From assembly GCA_031283505.1 (NCBI GenBank), contig JAITBO010000057.1, positions 1-12,511 of the forward strand: a DNA stretch of 12,511 bases, given 5' to 3'. The stretch comes from Treponema sp. GTDB lineage: Bacteria > Spirochaetota > Spirochaetia > Treponematales > Breznakiellaceae. This document shows positions 1 through 5,084 of the stretch, piece by piece. Both the position numbers and the translations under genes were made by a program. The notes below the pieces were generated by a model that searched no databases, had not been told where the DNA came from, and worked only from the letters and a program-made list of their open reading frames with translations. Position 1 is the stretch's first letter. Each line of letters begins with the position of its first letter.

Positions 1-165
1 GGTTATGTTAGGGCTGTGGCAATGGGGGCACTTGATGTCTATGGTGATGAGCATAATTTCATAGTATTCCCTTGTGCCCCTGTTGTCTTTACCCCTCCAT
101 CATACTTTGTAGATCACCACCTTGTTTTTTTATTTTTTATGGGCTATATTATGAAAGAAAGCTGA
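1..165 (+). pseudogene. C-terminal end of a gene entering from the left edge; possible decayed serpin
   Basis: Frame 1 is open from the first base to TGA at 163-165 (54 codons) with no start codon context, so it looks like the tail of a gene beginning outside the window. The last residues read YFVDHHLVFLFFMGYIMKES. This resembles the end of serpins, where a DHPF segment is followed by a strand reading roughly LFMGRI and a short tail; an AVAMGAL stretch further up could correspond to the alanine-rich reactive-centre hinge. If so, about ten residues between the DH and FMG motifs are missing and the copy is degraded. The match is a few residues only, so the family is a guess. It could also be a chance open frame. 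Confidence 0.3.
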
Positions 166-289
166 GTATGTTTCGATATTTAATGCTATGAGAGAAGCGG
201 CGGTAACTTTTGCCGCAGTCAGGGAGCGGGTGATGTACGGCTGGTTAAGGACAGTTTTGTCTTCTCCGGGTTTCTTTAGTCTGATTTTA

Positions 290-308
290 CCCCCCCCCCA
301 TACACACA
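290..308. repeat. C10 homopolymer followed by a CA dinucleotide tract
   Basis: Ten consecutive C residues (290-299) are followed by ATA and then four CA units (ending at 308). This is the longest homopolymer in the window. No convincing gene reads through it and no start codon with a good ribosome site lies just downstream. Long C/G runs are slippage-prone and act as phase-variation switches in some treponemes, but nothing here shows such a role. Confidence 0.85.
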
Positions 309-347
309 CAGAATTTAAAACCCTTATATGGCACAGGGCCTATAACT

Positions 348-560
348 CAGGGCATCGGTGTTTACTCTCAATCTTCGAAAAGTTACCGGATTTTACGAAT
401 TATAACCGCAAAGTACACAGAGTTTCACGGAGTTTTGGCTATAAATCCGGTTTTCTCCTGTTTTCTCTGTATAACTCCGTGCCCTCAGTGGTTAAATTTC
501 TTCAAAATTCCACTAATTTGACGGCATTTACTCGGTAAAAAAGTAAACGCCGATGCCCTG
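348..560. repeat. 213-bp segment bounded by 19-bp inverted repeats (MITE-like)
   Basis: Positions 348-366 and 542-560 are inverted repeats of 19 bp with one mismatch (left CAGGGCATCGGTGTTTACT). They enclose a complete copy of the dispersed dyad repeat at 405-502. A second local stem lies inside the right end (523-532 with 542-551, 9 of 10 matches), and a 6-bp stem (556-561 with 570-575) lies at the right boundary. There is no open reading frame with recognisable content inside. The structure could be a non-autonomous mobile element or a chance nesting of hairpins; I saw no clear target duplication. Confidence 0.5.
405..502. repeat. Dispersed imperfect-dyad repeat, copy 1
   Basis: This about 98-bp AT-rich segment starts ACCGCAAAG, runs through ACACAGAG and CACGGAG, then CTCTGTATAACTCC, and ends GTGGTTAAATTTCTT. 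The two halves are rough reverse complements of each other (AACC.C...ACGGAG against CTCCG...GTGGTT). It is colinear with 4947-5053, so this is a genuine repeat family. Similar ACCGCAGAG/CTCTGCGGT intergenic repeats occur in many bacterial genomes; their function is not known to me. Confidence 0.7.
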
Positions 561-602
561 GTCCCGATTCCAGGGCGAACGCATTAAAAAGGGGTAAAGA
601 AG

Positions 603-641
603 GGAGGCTGTTCCAAAACTTCAGTTTTTGGAACAGCTTCC
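603..641. repeat. GGCTGTTCC-type palindrome A (hairpin)
   Basis: The left arm GGAGGCTGTTCCAAAACT (603-620) and right arm (623-641) form a stem of about 18 bp with one mismatch and one bulged base, closing on a CTTCAG-type loop. It lies about 100 bp before the ISAs1-type start codon, so it may be or contain an insertion sequence end. It belongs to the same family as 4509-4550 and 11808-11860 and shares an exact 18-bp inverted match with 2773-2790. Confidence 0.75.
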
Positions 642-651
642 TTGGATTTAC

Positions 652-683
652 TGGAAAAACCGGGTTTTTGACTGGTTTTTCCA
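652..683. repeat. Short hairpin next to palindrome A
   Basis: TGGAAAAACC (652-661) and GGTTTTTCCA (674-683) are perfect 10-bp inverted repeats with a 12-base loop. This lies between palindrome A and the transposase remnant and may be part of the 5' end of that insertion sequence. Confidence 0.55.
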
Positions 684-739
684 AGAGCCTATGGCTCAAG
701 GGATAAAAGAAACCGATAGAGGTGAGATTGGAGGCAATA

Positions 740-936
740 ATGATTTCCGAAACCGTACCTCCTCTAATCGACTTTTTTAATGACATCAAAGACCTGCGGA
801 TTGACCGGAAGAATTGCTATCCCCTCATTGAAGGTATCGTCATCACCCTTTTTGGACGATGATGACCTTCGCCAAGGGCTGGGAAGACATCGAACTATAC
901 GGGAAAACCAAAAAAGCATGGCTGAAACAGTGGTAG
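740..936 (+). pseudogene. ISAs1-family transposase, N-terminal remnant
   Basis: The ATG at 740 has a GGAGG five bases upstream (730-734). Frame one begins MISETVPPLIDFFNDIKDLR and continues to CYPLIEGIVITLFGR before TGA. A frame change near 852-858 restores MMTFAKGWEDIELYGKTKKAWLKQW, ending in TAG at 934-936. The pattern, a domain ending in D.R.....YPL.EI.. then GWEDIE.YG..K..WL, is that of the N-terminal domain of ISAs1-type transposases (DDE_Tnp_1-associated). Intact members are several times longer; the catalytic part is absent. The order and spacing of these motifs make the family call reasonable, but I could not compare sequences. The element is dead. Confidence 0.65.
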
Positions 937-1029
937 GGGGCGAAAGATGCGAGGTTCCTGGTAAAGAGCGTGATAAAATATGATCGGCAGCGGATTTGGG
1001 GTCTTGTTTTATCTTTACCGGCGGTATAG
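937..1029 (+). other. Open frame following the ISAs1 remnant, origin unknown
   Basis: In the same frame as the second half of the ISAs1 remnant, directly after its TAG, 30 codons stay open (starting GAKDARFLVKSVIKYDRQRI) and end at TAG 1027-1029. The composition looks protein-like, but it does not match the part of ISAs1 transposase expected next. It may be a deleted, rejoined piece of the same element or of a second gene. It has no start of its own and is not proposed as a gene. Its end overlaps the proposed promoter of the lipoprotein gene. Confidence 0.3.
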
Positions 1030-1030
1030 A
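1004..1030 (+). promoter_or_regulatory. Possible promoter of the TPR lipoprotein gene
   Basis: TTGTTT (1004-1009) and TATAGA (1025-1030) are separated by only 15 bases, so this is a weak sigma70-like match. From the -10 box the predicted start is about 1037, two bases before the ATG at 1039. No Shine-Dalgarno sequence precedes that ATG, which fits a leaderless message. Confidence 0.35.
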
Positions 1031-1038
1031 TTTATTTT

Positions 1039-1425
1039 ATGCGTTTAACACGTTTATCTTTTATAGCTCTTTTGGCGATCCTGTTTTCGGGCTGTTATTC
1101 AGGTCCAAAGGATATTAAAGACGATACGACGGCGGCGGAACTAGTTCAGCGGGCTCAGGAAGCATCGGATAAGAACCGCTATAAACTGGCCATGCAATAC
1201 TACGAACTAATTCTGGAACGATTCCCCGATGACATAGACATGGTCTGTACGGCGGAATACGAAATCGCCTTTATTCATTATAAACAGCGGAAATACGAGA
1301 TCGCCAGAGAGGGTTTTAATGCCCTCCTTGAACGGTACAATACCCCTGATGAAGTGCTGTTTCCCCCTCAGTACAAGCGGCTCGCAGCCATAGTCCTGGA
1401 ACGGATGGCCGAAAAGGGCAAGTAA
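1039..1425 (+). CDS. TPR-like lipoprotein
   Basis: The 128-residue product begins with a lipoprotein signal (charged MRLTRL, hydrophobic FIALLAILFSG, Cys19). The lipobox FSGC has Phe at -3, as relaxed spirochaetal lipoboxes allow, so the mature protein is probably lipid-anchored. Residues about 32-101 form amphipathic helix pairs of TPR type (A..LVQRAQEASDKNRYKLAMQYY, then AEYEIAFIHYKQRKYEIAREGF), as in BamD/YbgF-like proteins, but with only about two repeats. TPRs mediate protein contacts; the partner is unknown. ATG 1039 is the only start that keeps the signal peptide. No ribosome site is visible, and a -10-like TATAGA sits just upstream. It converges on the VWA gene with 29 bp between stops. 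It is probably functional, since its frame is clean between decayed elements. Confidence 0.85.
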   Translation: MRLTRLSFIALLAILFSGCYSGPKDIKDDTTAAELVQRAQEASDKNRYKLAMQYYELILERFPDDIDMVCTAEYEIAFIHYKQRKYEIAREGFNALLERYNTPDEVLFPPQYKRLAAIVLERMAEKGK

Positions 1426-1454
1426 CCGTAGCTGCGATTACCGGCTGCCGGGCG

Positions 1455-2570
1455 CTACTGGGGCAGGATGATAGCGTGGACTTTGAGCGTCCTTGCGGCT
1501 ACCTCGCTTTCCACCATTGCCTGAGTTATGCGGCCCCGGGGACGGGCATGGGGCGGCGCATCGCCGATAAGGATGATGAGATTGGTCTCCGCTTCCCAGG
1601 GGAATTTAACGGCTGCTTCATAAAGGGCTTCGTAAATCGCCTCGGGCAGATCCCGGCCACCGCTTACCCGTATGGAGGCGAGGCTTTTGCGGACTGTCCC
1701 CAGGTCCTTGGTAAAGGGAATGACCTGATTAAGGTATTCTTCAAAATAATCCTTATACAAAACCATACCGATGCGGAAGTCCGGGAAACCGGTAATCATA
1801 TCCTCCAGCATGGGAATAAGAAGGGACCGGACCGAATCAATATCATCCTTCATACTGTTGGTGGTATCCAGGCAGAGTACCAAGTCCAGGGTCCTCCCTC
1901 TCTCCCCTTCCAGTATCTCCCCGATCTTTTGGACCAGATCCTCCGGCCCTTTGGAATATACCAAATCTCCCTTACCGCTGTTGGCTATCGACTTAAAGGC
2001 GTTAACCGTATCTTTCATGTAGTTTCCCTCCGGCGGACCTGCAAGGGGGGTCTGGACCACCCGTAAGACAAAGGGGTTGTCCCGGAAACTGCTCCGGTAA
2101 TCCCCAAAAGGCAGGGCAAAACTGCGAATGTTAAGATAAGTTCCATCCACTACGTAGACTTCTCCGTGACGGGTAGTAGGAAAGCCGTAATTCAAAATGT
2201 AGGGAATATAAAGATGAAAAACGTCGCCTAATTCGGGATGGGATTCCAGCGTGGAATCTATAAGTGAATATATCTTGTCTTCCCTGGGTATGGGAACGCC
2301 GTCCAGATAGCGGATTTCATCACCATTGACAGGGTTCCATTCCGGCGCACGGTAGGCGTAACTATCCTCCATCATGGCAGGATCCCGGGTAGATTCAGTA
2401 AGAAGCACCGAGTTTATTCCGGGCTTCTTTCTGATAAAAAGATGATAACCCCCGTCAACCCTTTGTTCTATCCGGATGTCCTCAGCGGTTACCGTTAAAT
2501 CCTGGGCATAAAGGGAATATAGGGAAACGAAGAAAACCCCCAAGCCCGCAATAAAACTTTTAGGCGTCAT
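1455..2570 (-). CDS. Secreted von Willebrand factor A domain protein
   Basis: The product has 371 residues. Residues 1-22 form a Sec signal peptide (hydrophobic FIAGLGVFFVSLYSLYA, likely cut before QDL), with no lipobox cysteine, so it is probably periplasmic or exported. Residues 24-225 are an N-terminal domain I do not recognise. Residues about 227-371 are a VWA domain. The MIDAS motif is D235-T-T-N-S239 (DxTxS, a permitted variant), followed by GGRDLPEA (304-311) supplying the later acidic ligand and the strand LIGDAPPH (334-341), typical of bacterial VWA proteins. Such domains bind protein ligands through a metal ion; the ligand is unknown. The chain ends soon after the last strand, KVHAIILPQ, so the domain is C-terminal and complete or nearly so. 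The start is ATG 2570; the only AGGAG lies 20 bases upstream, too far for normal initiation. Confidence 0.88.
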   Translation of the reverse strand: MTPKSFIAGLGVFFVSLYSLYAQDLTVTAEDIRIEQRVDGGYHLFIRKKPGINSVLLTESTRDPAMMEDSYAYRAPEWNPVNGDEIRYLDGVPIPREDKIYSLIDSTLESHPELGDVFHLYIPYILNYGFPTTRHGEVYVVDGTYLNIRSFALPFGDYRSSFRDNPFVLRVVQTPLAGPPEGNYMKDTVNAFKSIANSGKGDLVYSKGPEDLVQKIGEILEGERGRTLDLVLCLDTTNSMKDDIDSVRSLLIPMLEDMITGFPDFRIGMVLYKDYFEEYLNQVIPFTKDLGTVRKSLASIRVSGGRDLPEAIYEALYEAAVKFPWEAETNLIILIGDAPPHARPRGRITQAMVESEVAARTLKVHAIILPQ

Positions 2571-2575
2571 ATTTT

Positions 2576-2604
2576 ATTATCGGCTCTGGTCTCCTAAATG
2601 TTAA
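2576..2604 (-). promoter_or_regulatory. Promoter of the VWA gene, predicted start at the start codon
   Basis: On the minus strand TTAACA (2604-2599) and GATAAT (2581-2576) are spaced exactly 17 bases, each one base from the sigma70 consensus. The ATG begins five bases after the -10 box, so transcription should begin within the first bases of the codon. This suggests a leaderless message, or that the real promoter lies further upstream and the AGGAG at about 2591-2595 is misplaced. Confidence 0.5.
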
Positions 2605-2796
2605 ATCAACAACCTCACCCTGAAGTGCGAGGTATGTTGTTCTGCAAGGTATGGATTTTATGCGGGTCCCTACCCCGGACAACAAATCCCGAATTAGTTT
2701 AAACGCCCTAAAGCTCCCCGTCGAAAGGCGGGTTCCGCTTATCTTTATGTCTATCGGATGGGGTAAGGTCCATTTTGGAACAGCCTCCCTTATGAA
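2605..2796. other. Gap between the VWA and p83/100 genes
   Basis: This stretch has no convincing gene. It holds a bulged hairpin (AACAACCTC at 2608-2616 with GAGGTATGTTGTT at 2629-2641) and a half palindrome at 2773-2790. An open plus-strand frame runs through it into the p83/100 gene but has no recognisable content. Confidence 0.6.
2773..2790. repeat. Half palindrome, exact inverted match to 601-618
   Basis: TTTTGGAACAGCCTCCCT is the exact reverse complement of 601-618, the outer and left arm of palindrome A. Only one arm is present here. The two 18-bp sites face each other across 2.2 kb that contains the ISAs1 remnant, the lipoprotein gene and the VWA gene. Confidence 0.75.
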
Positions 2797-4479
2797 TTAT
2801 CTCCGTTCCGAAAGATCGTCCCCGGAGAGGAGCATCGGTGAACCGTCGGCCCGCTGGATCAGCACCGTATCCCCCTGGAAGGCAGGGGTTGCGTAGGGGT
2901 GTACCGTGGCGCTTGACTGGGCCTCCCGCGCAAGGTCGTCGCCGAACCGGGCCAGATACAAAGAACCGCCCCAGCTTGTTATGGCGTAGAGTTTGCCGCC
3001 GTTTACCCAGAGGAGGCTTTGGGGATGGATGTCGTCGTTCCCCTGTTTGGCTATCTCCAGGGTATTGGGCTGGATCTCTACAATTCTGACAGCCCCGTTC
3101 CCCTTGTTCTCACCGGCCACTGTAAAGAGTTTACCCGCCAGGGAGATGACCGTCCTGACGTTTACCGTGTTCAGAGCGGAAACCTTCAGTTCCCGTCCGT
3201 TTTCGGCGTCAACCCGCACGAGACGGCCTAGAGGACTGCCGGCGTCAATAAGGCGTATCCCGATGATCCCCGCCGGCTGCGGCGTCTGGTTGTCCTGCCC
3301 TTTGATAATGGCCTGCTGATCCTGGGCGATTTCTTCCCGTTCCTGCCGGGCTTCTTCGGCTTTCCGCTCCGCAAACTCTTCGGTCTTTTCGGCCTCTTCC
3401 CGCTTTTCCGCCAGGGCTTCTTCCCGTTTGTCCAGTTCTTCTTCCTGCTTATCCGCTTCCGCTTCCTGTTTGGTTAGCTCTTGCCCTTTTTTATCCGCTT
3501 CCGCTTCCCTCCGGTCCGCTTCTTCTTCCCGGCGGCGGGCTTCTTCGGCTGTCGTTCTGCCCGCATCTTCATCGGCCTTTATTTTTTCTCGTTCCCGGGC
3601 TATATCCTCCCATTCCTGGGCAACTTCTTCCCGTCCTCGGGATATATCTTCCTGCTTCCGGACGGCTTCTTCCCTGTCTCCGGCCAGACGGTTTTCCTCC
3701 TCCGCGATAGCCTCCCGTTGAAGCGCCGTCCGCTGTTCGGCTTCGTCGGCCTCCCGTTCCTTGAAGTCCACCATCTCCCGGCGGCTGTCTAACCCCCTGT
3801 CGTCTTCTTTCCTCATCTCGTTCACCACCTCGGGGGAGGACAGGGAACTAGTGTCCACGGCGCTCAGGGAACCGGCGCTACCCAGAGCCAGGGGGATGAG
3901 CATGAGGGTCCGGCCTGGCCATTCGTCAAAGCGTATGGAAAGCCCGGCCTTGTCACGTTCCAGGTTCCAGGTCACCGGCGTCTTGTACCGTCCGTCGAAA
4001 TAATCCCAATTCCCGCGAAAGACCGCATTGTAAATGGTGATGTACTCCGCAAGGAGCGCCGCGTCCTGGGCGGAATAGGCATACGCCCCTTCCAGATACC
4101 CTTGAATGATAAGCCTGAGGTTTCTGATGTGGTCCACCCCCGCGTCTATGCCCAGGCCGAAGATATCCGCGTCAAGCTTGTTCCCCTCCGGTCCGCTTAT
4201 CGAATGGATCACAAAATACCGGGCAAGACCGCCGGTGCGCGGGGCGCCTCCCCTGATTGTCGTTCCCGGAACGTATCCGATATTCCGGATTTGGCCGCGG
4301 GTTTCGATACGGGCGTAAGGCCCTTCATAATTTATGAAGATTATCGAAGATGACTGCCCCTGACCGAGTTCCCCGGTGTCAACCTGCTGGGCGACCGGAT
4401 AGTCCGGGGAAAACCAGAATAATACCGCAATAAATCCCAGCCGTAGTATGCCAGGGCGAAGGTCGGCAGATTTTTTCAT
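2797..4479 (-). CDS. p83/100-type spirochaetal antigen
   Basis: This encodes 560 residues from ATG 4479, chosen over the upstream TTG at 4497 because GGAAGGAG (4495-4488) lies eight bases before the ATG. Residues 1-31 form a signal peptide (ILRLGFIAVLFWF...VAQQ). Residues about 40-200 form the N-terminal domain. Residues about 223-395 are a long, highly charged Glu/Arg/Lys/Ala coiled coil. Residues about 403-560 form a globular C-terminal domain with strands such as GRLVRVDAENGRELKV and KLFTVAGENKGN. This order, coiled coil then this C-terminal domain, is that of the p83/100 family known as an immunodominant antigen in Borrelia and present in treponemes; its molecular role is unsettled. It is a single-gene unit with its own promoter. 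On the opposite strand the coiled coil produces long TTC-rich spurious frames. Confidence 0.88.
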   Translation of the reverse strand: MKKSADLRPGILRLGFIAVLFWFSPDYPVAQQVDTGELGQGQSSSIIFINYEGPYARIETRGQIRNIGYVPGTTIRGGAPRTGGLARYFVIHSISGPEGNKLDADIFGLGIDAGVDHIRNLRLIIQGYLEGAYAYSAQDAALLAEYITIYNAVFRGNWDYFDGRYKTPVTWNLERDKAGLSIRFDEWPGRTLMLIPLALGSAGSLSAVDTSSLSSPEVVNEMRKEDDRGLDSRREMVDFKEREADEAEQRTALQREAIAEEENRLAGDREEAVRKQEDISRGREEVAQEWEDIAREREKIKADEDAGRTTAEEARRREEEADRREAEADKKGQELTKQEAEADKQEEELDKREEALAEKREEAEKTEEFAERKAEEARQEREEIAQDQQAIIKGQDNQTPQPAGIIGIRLIDAGSPLGRLVRVDAENGRELKVSALNTVNVRTVISLAGKLFTVAGENKGNGAVRIVEIQPNTLEIAKQGNDDIHPQSLLWVNGGKLYAITSWGGSLYLARFGDDLAREAQSSATVHPYATPAFQGDTVLIQRADGSPMLLSGDDLSERR

Positions 4480-4487
4480 CACTAAAA

Positions 4488-4495
4488 CTCCTTCC
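4488..4495 (-). promoter_or_regulatory. Strong ribosome binding site of p83/100
   Basis: GGAAGGAG on the minus strand is followed by eight bases and ATG at 4479. It fixes the start six codons inside the longest open frame. It is the strongest Shine-Dalgarno in the window. Confidence 0.85.
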
Positions 4496-4508
4496 AAGTT
4501 ACTTTACT

Positions 4509-4550
4509 AATGAGGCTTTCCCAAAACTTCAGTTTTGGGAAAGCCTCATT
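4509..4550. repeat. GGCTGTTCC-type palindrome B, perfect 20-base arms
   Basis: AATGAGGCTTTCCCAAAACT (4509-4528) and its exact reverse complement (4531-4550) close over TC. In practice this gives a 19-bp stem with a TTCA tetraloop. It carries CTTTCCC where the other family members have CTGTTCC, and both arms carry the change, so it has been copied or corrected as a unit. It lies 14 bp upstream of the p83/100 ribosome site, inside the leader expected from the promoter at 4592-4619. Confidence 0.85.
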
Positions 4551-4591
4551 GAAATTCGCAGTTTTGTCGAATCTTCGGTTCGCAGTTTGTT

Positions 4592-4619
4592 TTTATACAC
4601 CATAATTAGAGTCTGTCCA
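4592..4619 (-). promoter_or_regulatory. Probable promoter of p83/100
   Basis: On the minus strand TGGACA (4619-4614) and TATAAA (4597-4592) are 16 bases apart, each one base from consensus. The start should fall near 4585, giving a leader of about 105 bases that contains palindrome B. The -35 box lies inside one arm of the palindrome at 4602-4653 and the -10 box lies in adjacent DNA. Confidence 0.5.
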
Positions 4620-4653
4620 TAATGTGTCTACATTATGGACAGACTCTAATTAT
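4602..4653. repeat. Perfect 24-bp-arm palindrome of a second family
   Basis: Positions 4602-4625 and 4630-4653 are perfect inverted repeats with a GTCT loop. The core is TAGAGTCTGTCCATAATGT. The CTGTCCA motif resembles ends of several DDE-type insertion sequences, so this may be two fused ends or a palindromic non-autonomous element. I found no second copy in the window. Confidence 0.85.
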
Positions 4654-4820
4654 ACTCCATAACGAAAGAATATAGTAATGGGGACTTTGTAAATTTTCCG
4701 CTTTGAATGTTTTGCTGATAAAACGCTTAACTCATGTTGCGCAGGAAGAATAATATGAGCCACTAAGGAACTGTGTAGTCCGCAACAACACGAACTTTTG
4801 AGGTTAAATTCATAGTGATT

Positions 4821-4838
4821 AGTTTTGGAACAGGCTCA
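4821..4838. repeat. Half palindrome of the GGCTGTTCC family
   Basis: AGTTTTGGAACAGGCTCA matches the right arm of the family (AGTTTTGGAACAGCCTCA) with one change. No left arm is adjacent. Orientation is the same as at 2773-2790. Confidence 0.65.
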
Positions 4839-4946
4839 GTTGATTAATCTAAATATACCGATATATCAATTACCGCAAAGCATATATGATAAGGAAAAGC
4901 TCTTATTCTTATATCGCTTTGTGCCTATAGGCATATAGAAAAGAAA

Positions 4947-5053
4947 AACCACGGAGATACACGGAGTTTTTGTTACAAAACCCGGATTTTTCCTCTTTCT
5001 CTGTGTAACTCCAAGGAACCGGAGGTTCCGGTCCTCTGCGGTTAAAATTTCTT
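4947..5053. repeat. Dispersed imperfect-dyad repeat, copy 2
   Basis: It starts ACCACGGAGATACACGGAG, passes CCCGGATTTTTCCTC and CTCTGTGTAACTCC, and ends CTCTGCGGTTAAAATTTCTT. It is colinear with 405-502 over nearly its whole length and in the same orientation. It carries an extra block of about 18 bp at 5013-5030 that copy 1 lacks. Confidence 0.75.
5015..5032. repeat. Small nested hairpin inserted in repeat copy 2
   Basis: GGAACCGGAGGTTCCGGT contains two overlapping stems: GGAACC/GGTTCC (5015-5020 with 5024-5029) and ACCGGA/TCCGGT (5018-5023 with 5027-5032). Comparison with copy 1 shows the surrounding repeat continues on both sides, so the block looks like a clean insertion. Confidence 0.65.
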
Positions 5054-5084
5054 TCTTCATAATTACTCATATCCGGCGATTTAG

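Larger units (their letters stand above)
4551..4946. other. AT-rich intergenic gap without a gene
   Basis: No open frame with recognisable content is present. The stretch contains a direct repeat TTCGCAGTTT (4555 and 4579 regions), the 24-bp palindrome, the p83/100 promoter and a half palindrome at 4821-4838. Base composition is clearly more AT-rich than the flanking genes. Confidence 0.6.

Noticed and set aside
188..538. 116-codon plus-strand frame
   Set aside because: It runs through the C10/CA tract and the dispersed repeat, so it is not a conserved protein.
1476..2066. 196-codon plus-strand frame opposite the VWA gene
   Set aside because: The minus frame carries signal peptide and MIDAS motifs; the plus frame has no recognisable content.
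2651..2896. 81-codon plus frame between the VWA and p83/100 genes
   Set aside because: It crosses the half palindrome and enters the p83/100 coding region, with no domain or ribosome site.
3428..3792. Two long plus-strand frames rich in Ser or Phe opposite the p83/100 gene
   Set aside because: They are the complement of the Glu/Arg/Ala coiled-coil codons and have no ribosome site or domain.
4480..4497. TTG start for p83/100 six codons upstream
   Set aside because: The ATG at 4479 has an ideal GGAAGGAG eight bases upstream, and the TTG lies within that site.
4509..4653. Rho-independent terminators
   Set aside because: The stems are strong but no T tract follows either palindrome, and no gene ends just before them in a fitting orientation.
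405..5053. CRISPR array
   Set aside because: Repeats are two dispersed 100-bp copies 4.5 kb apart, without regular spacers or cas genes.
4866..5060. 64-codon minus frame
   Set aside because: It is made mostly of dispersed repeat copy 2.
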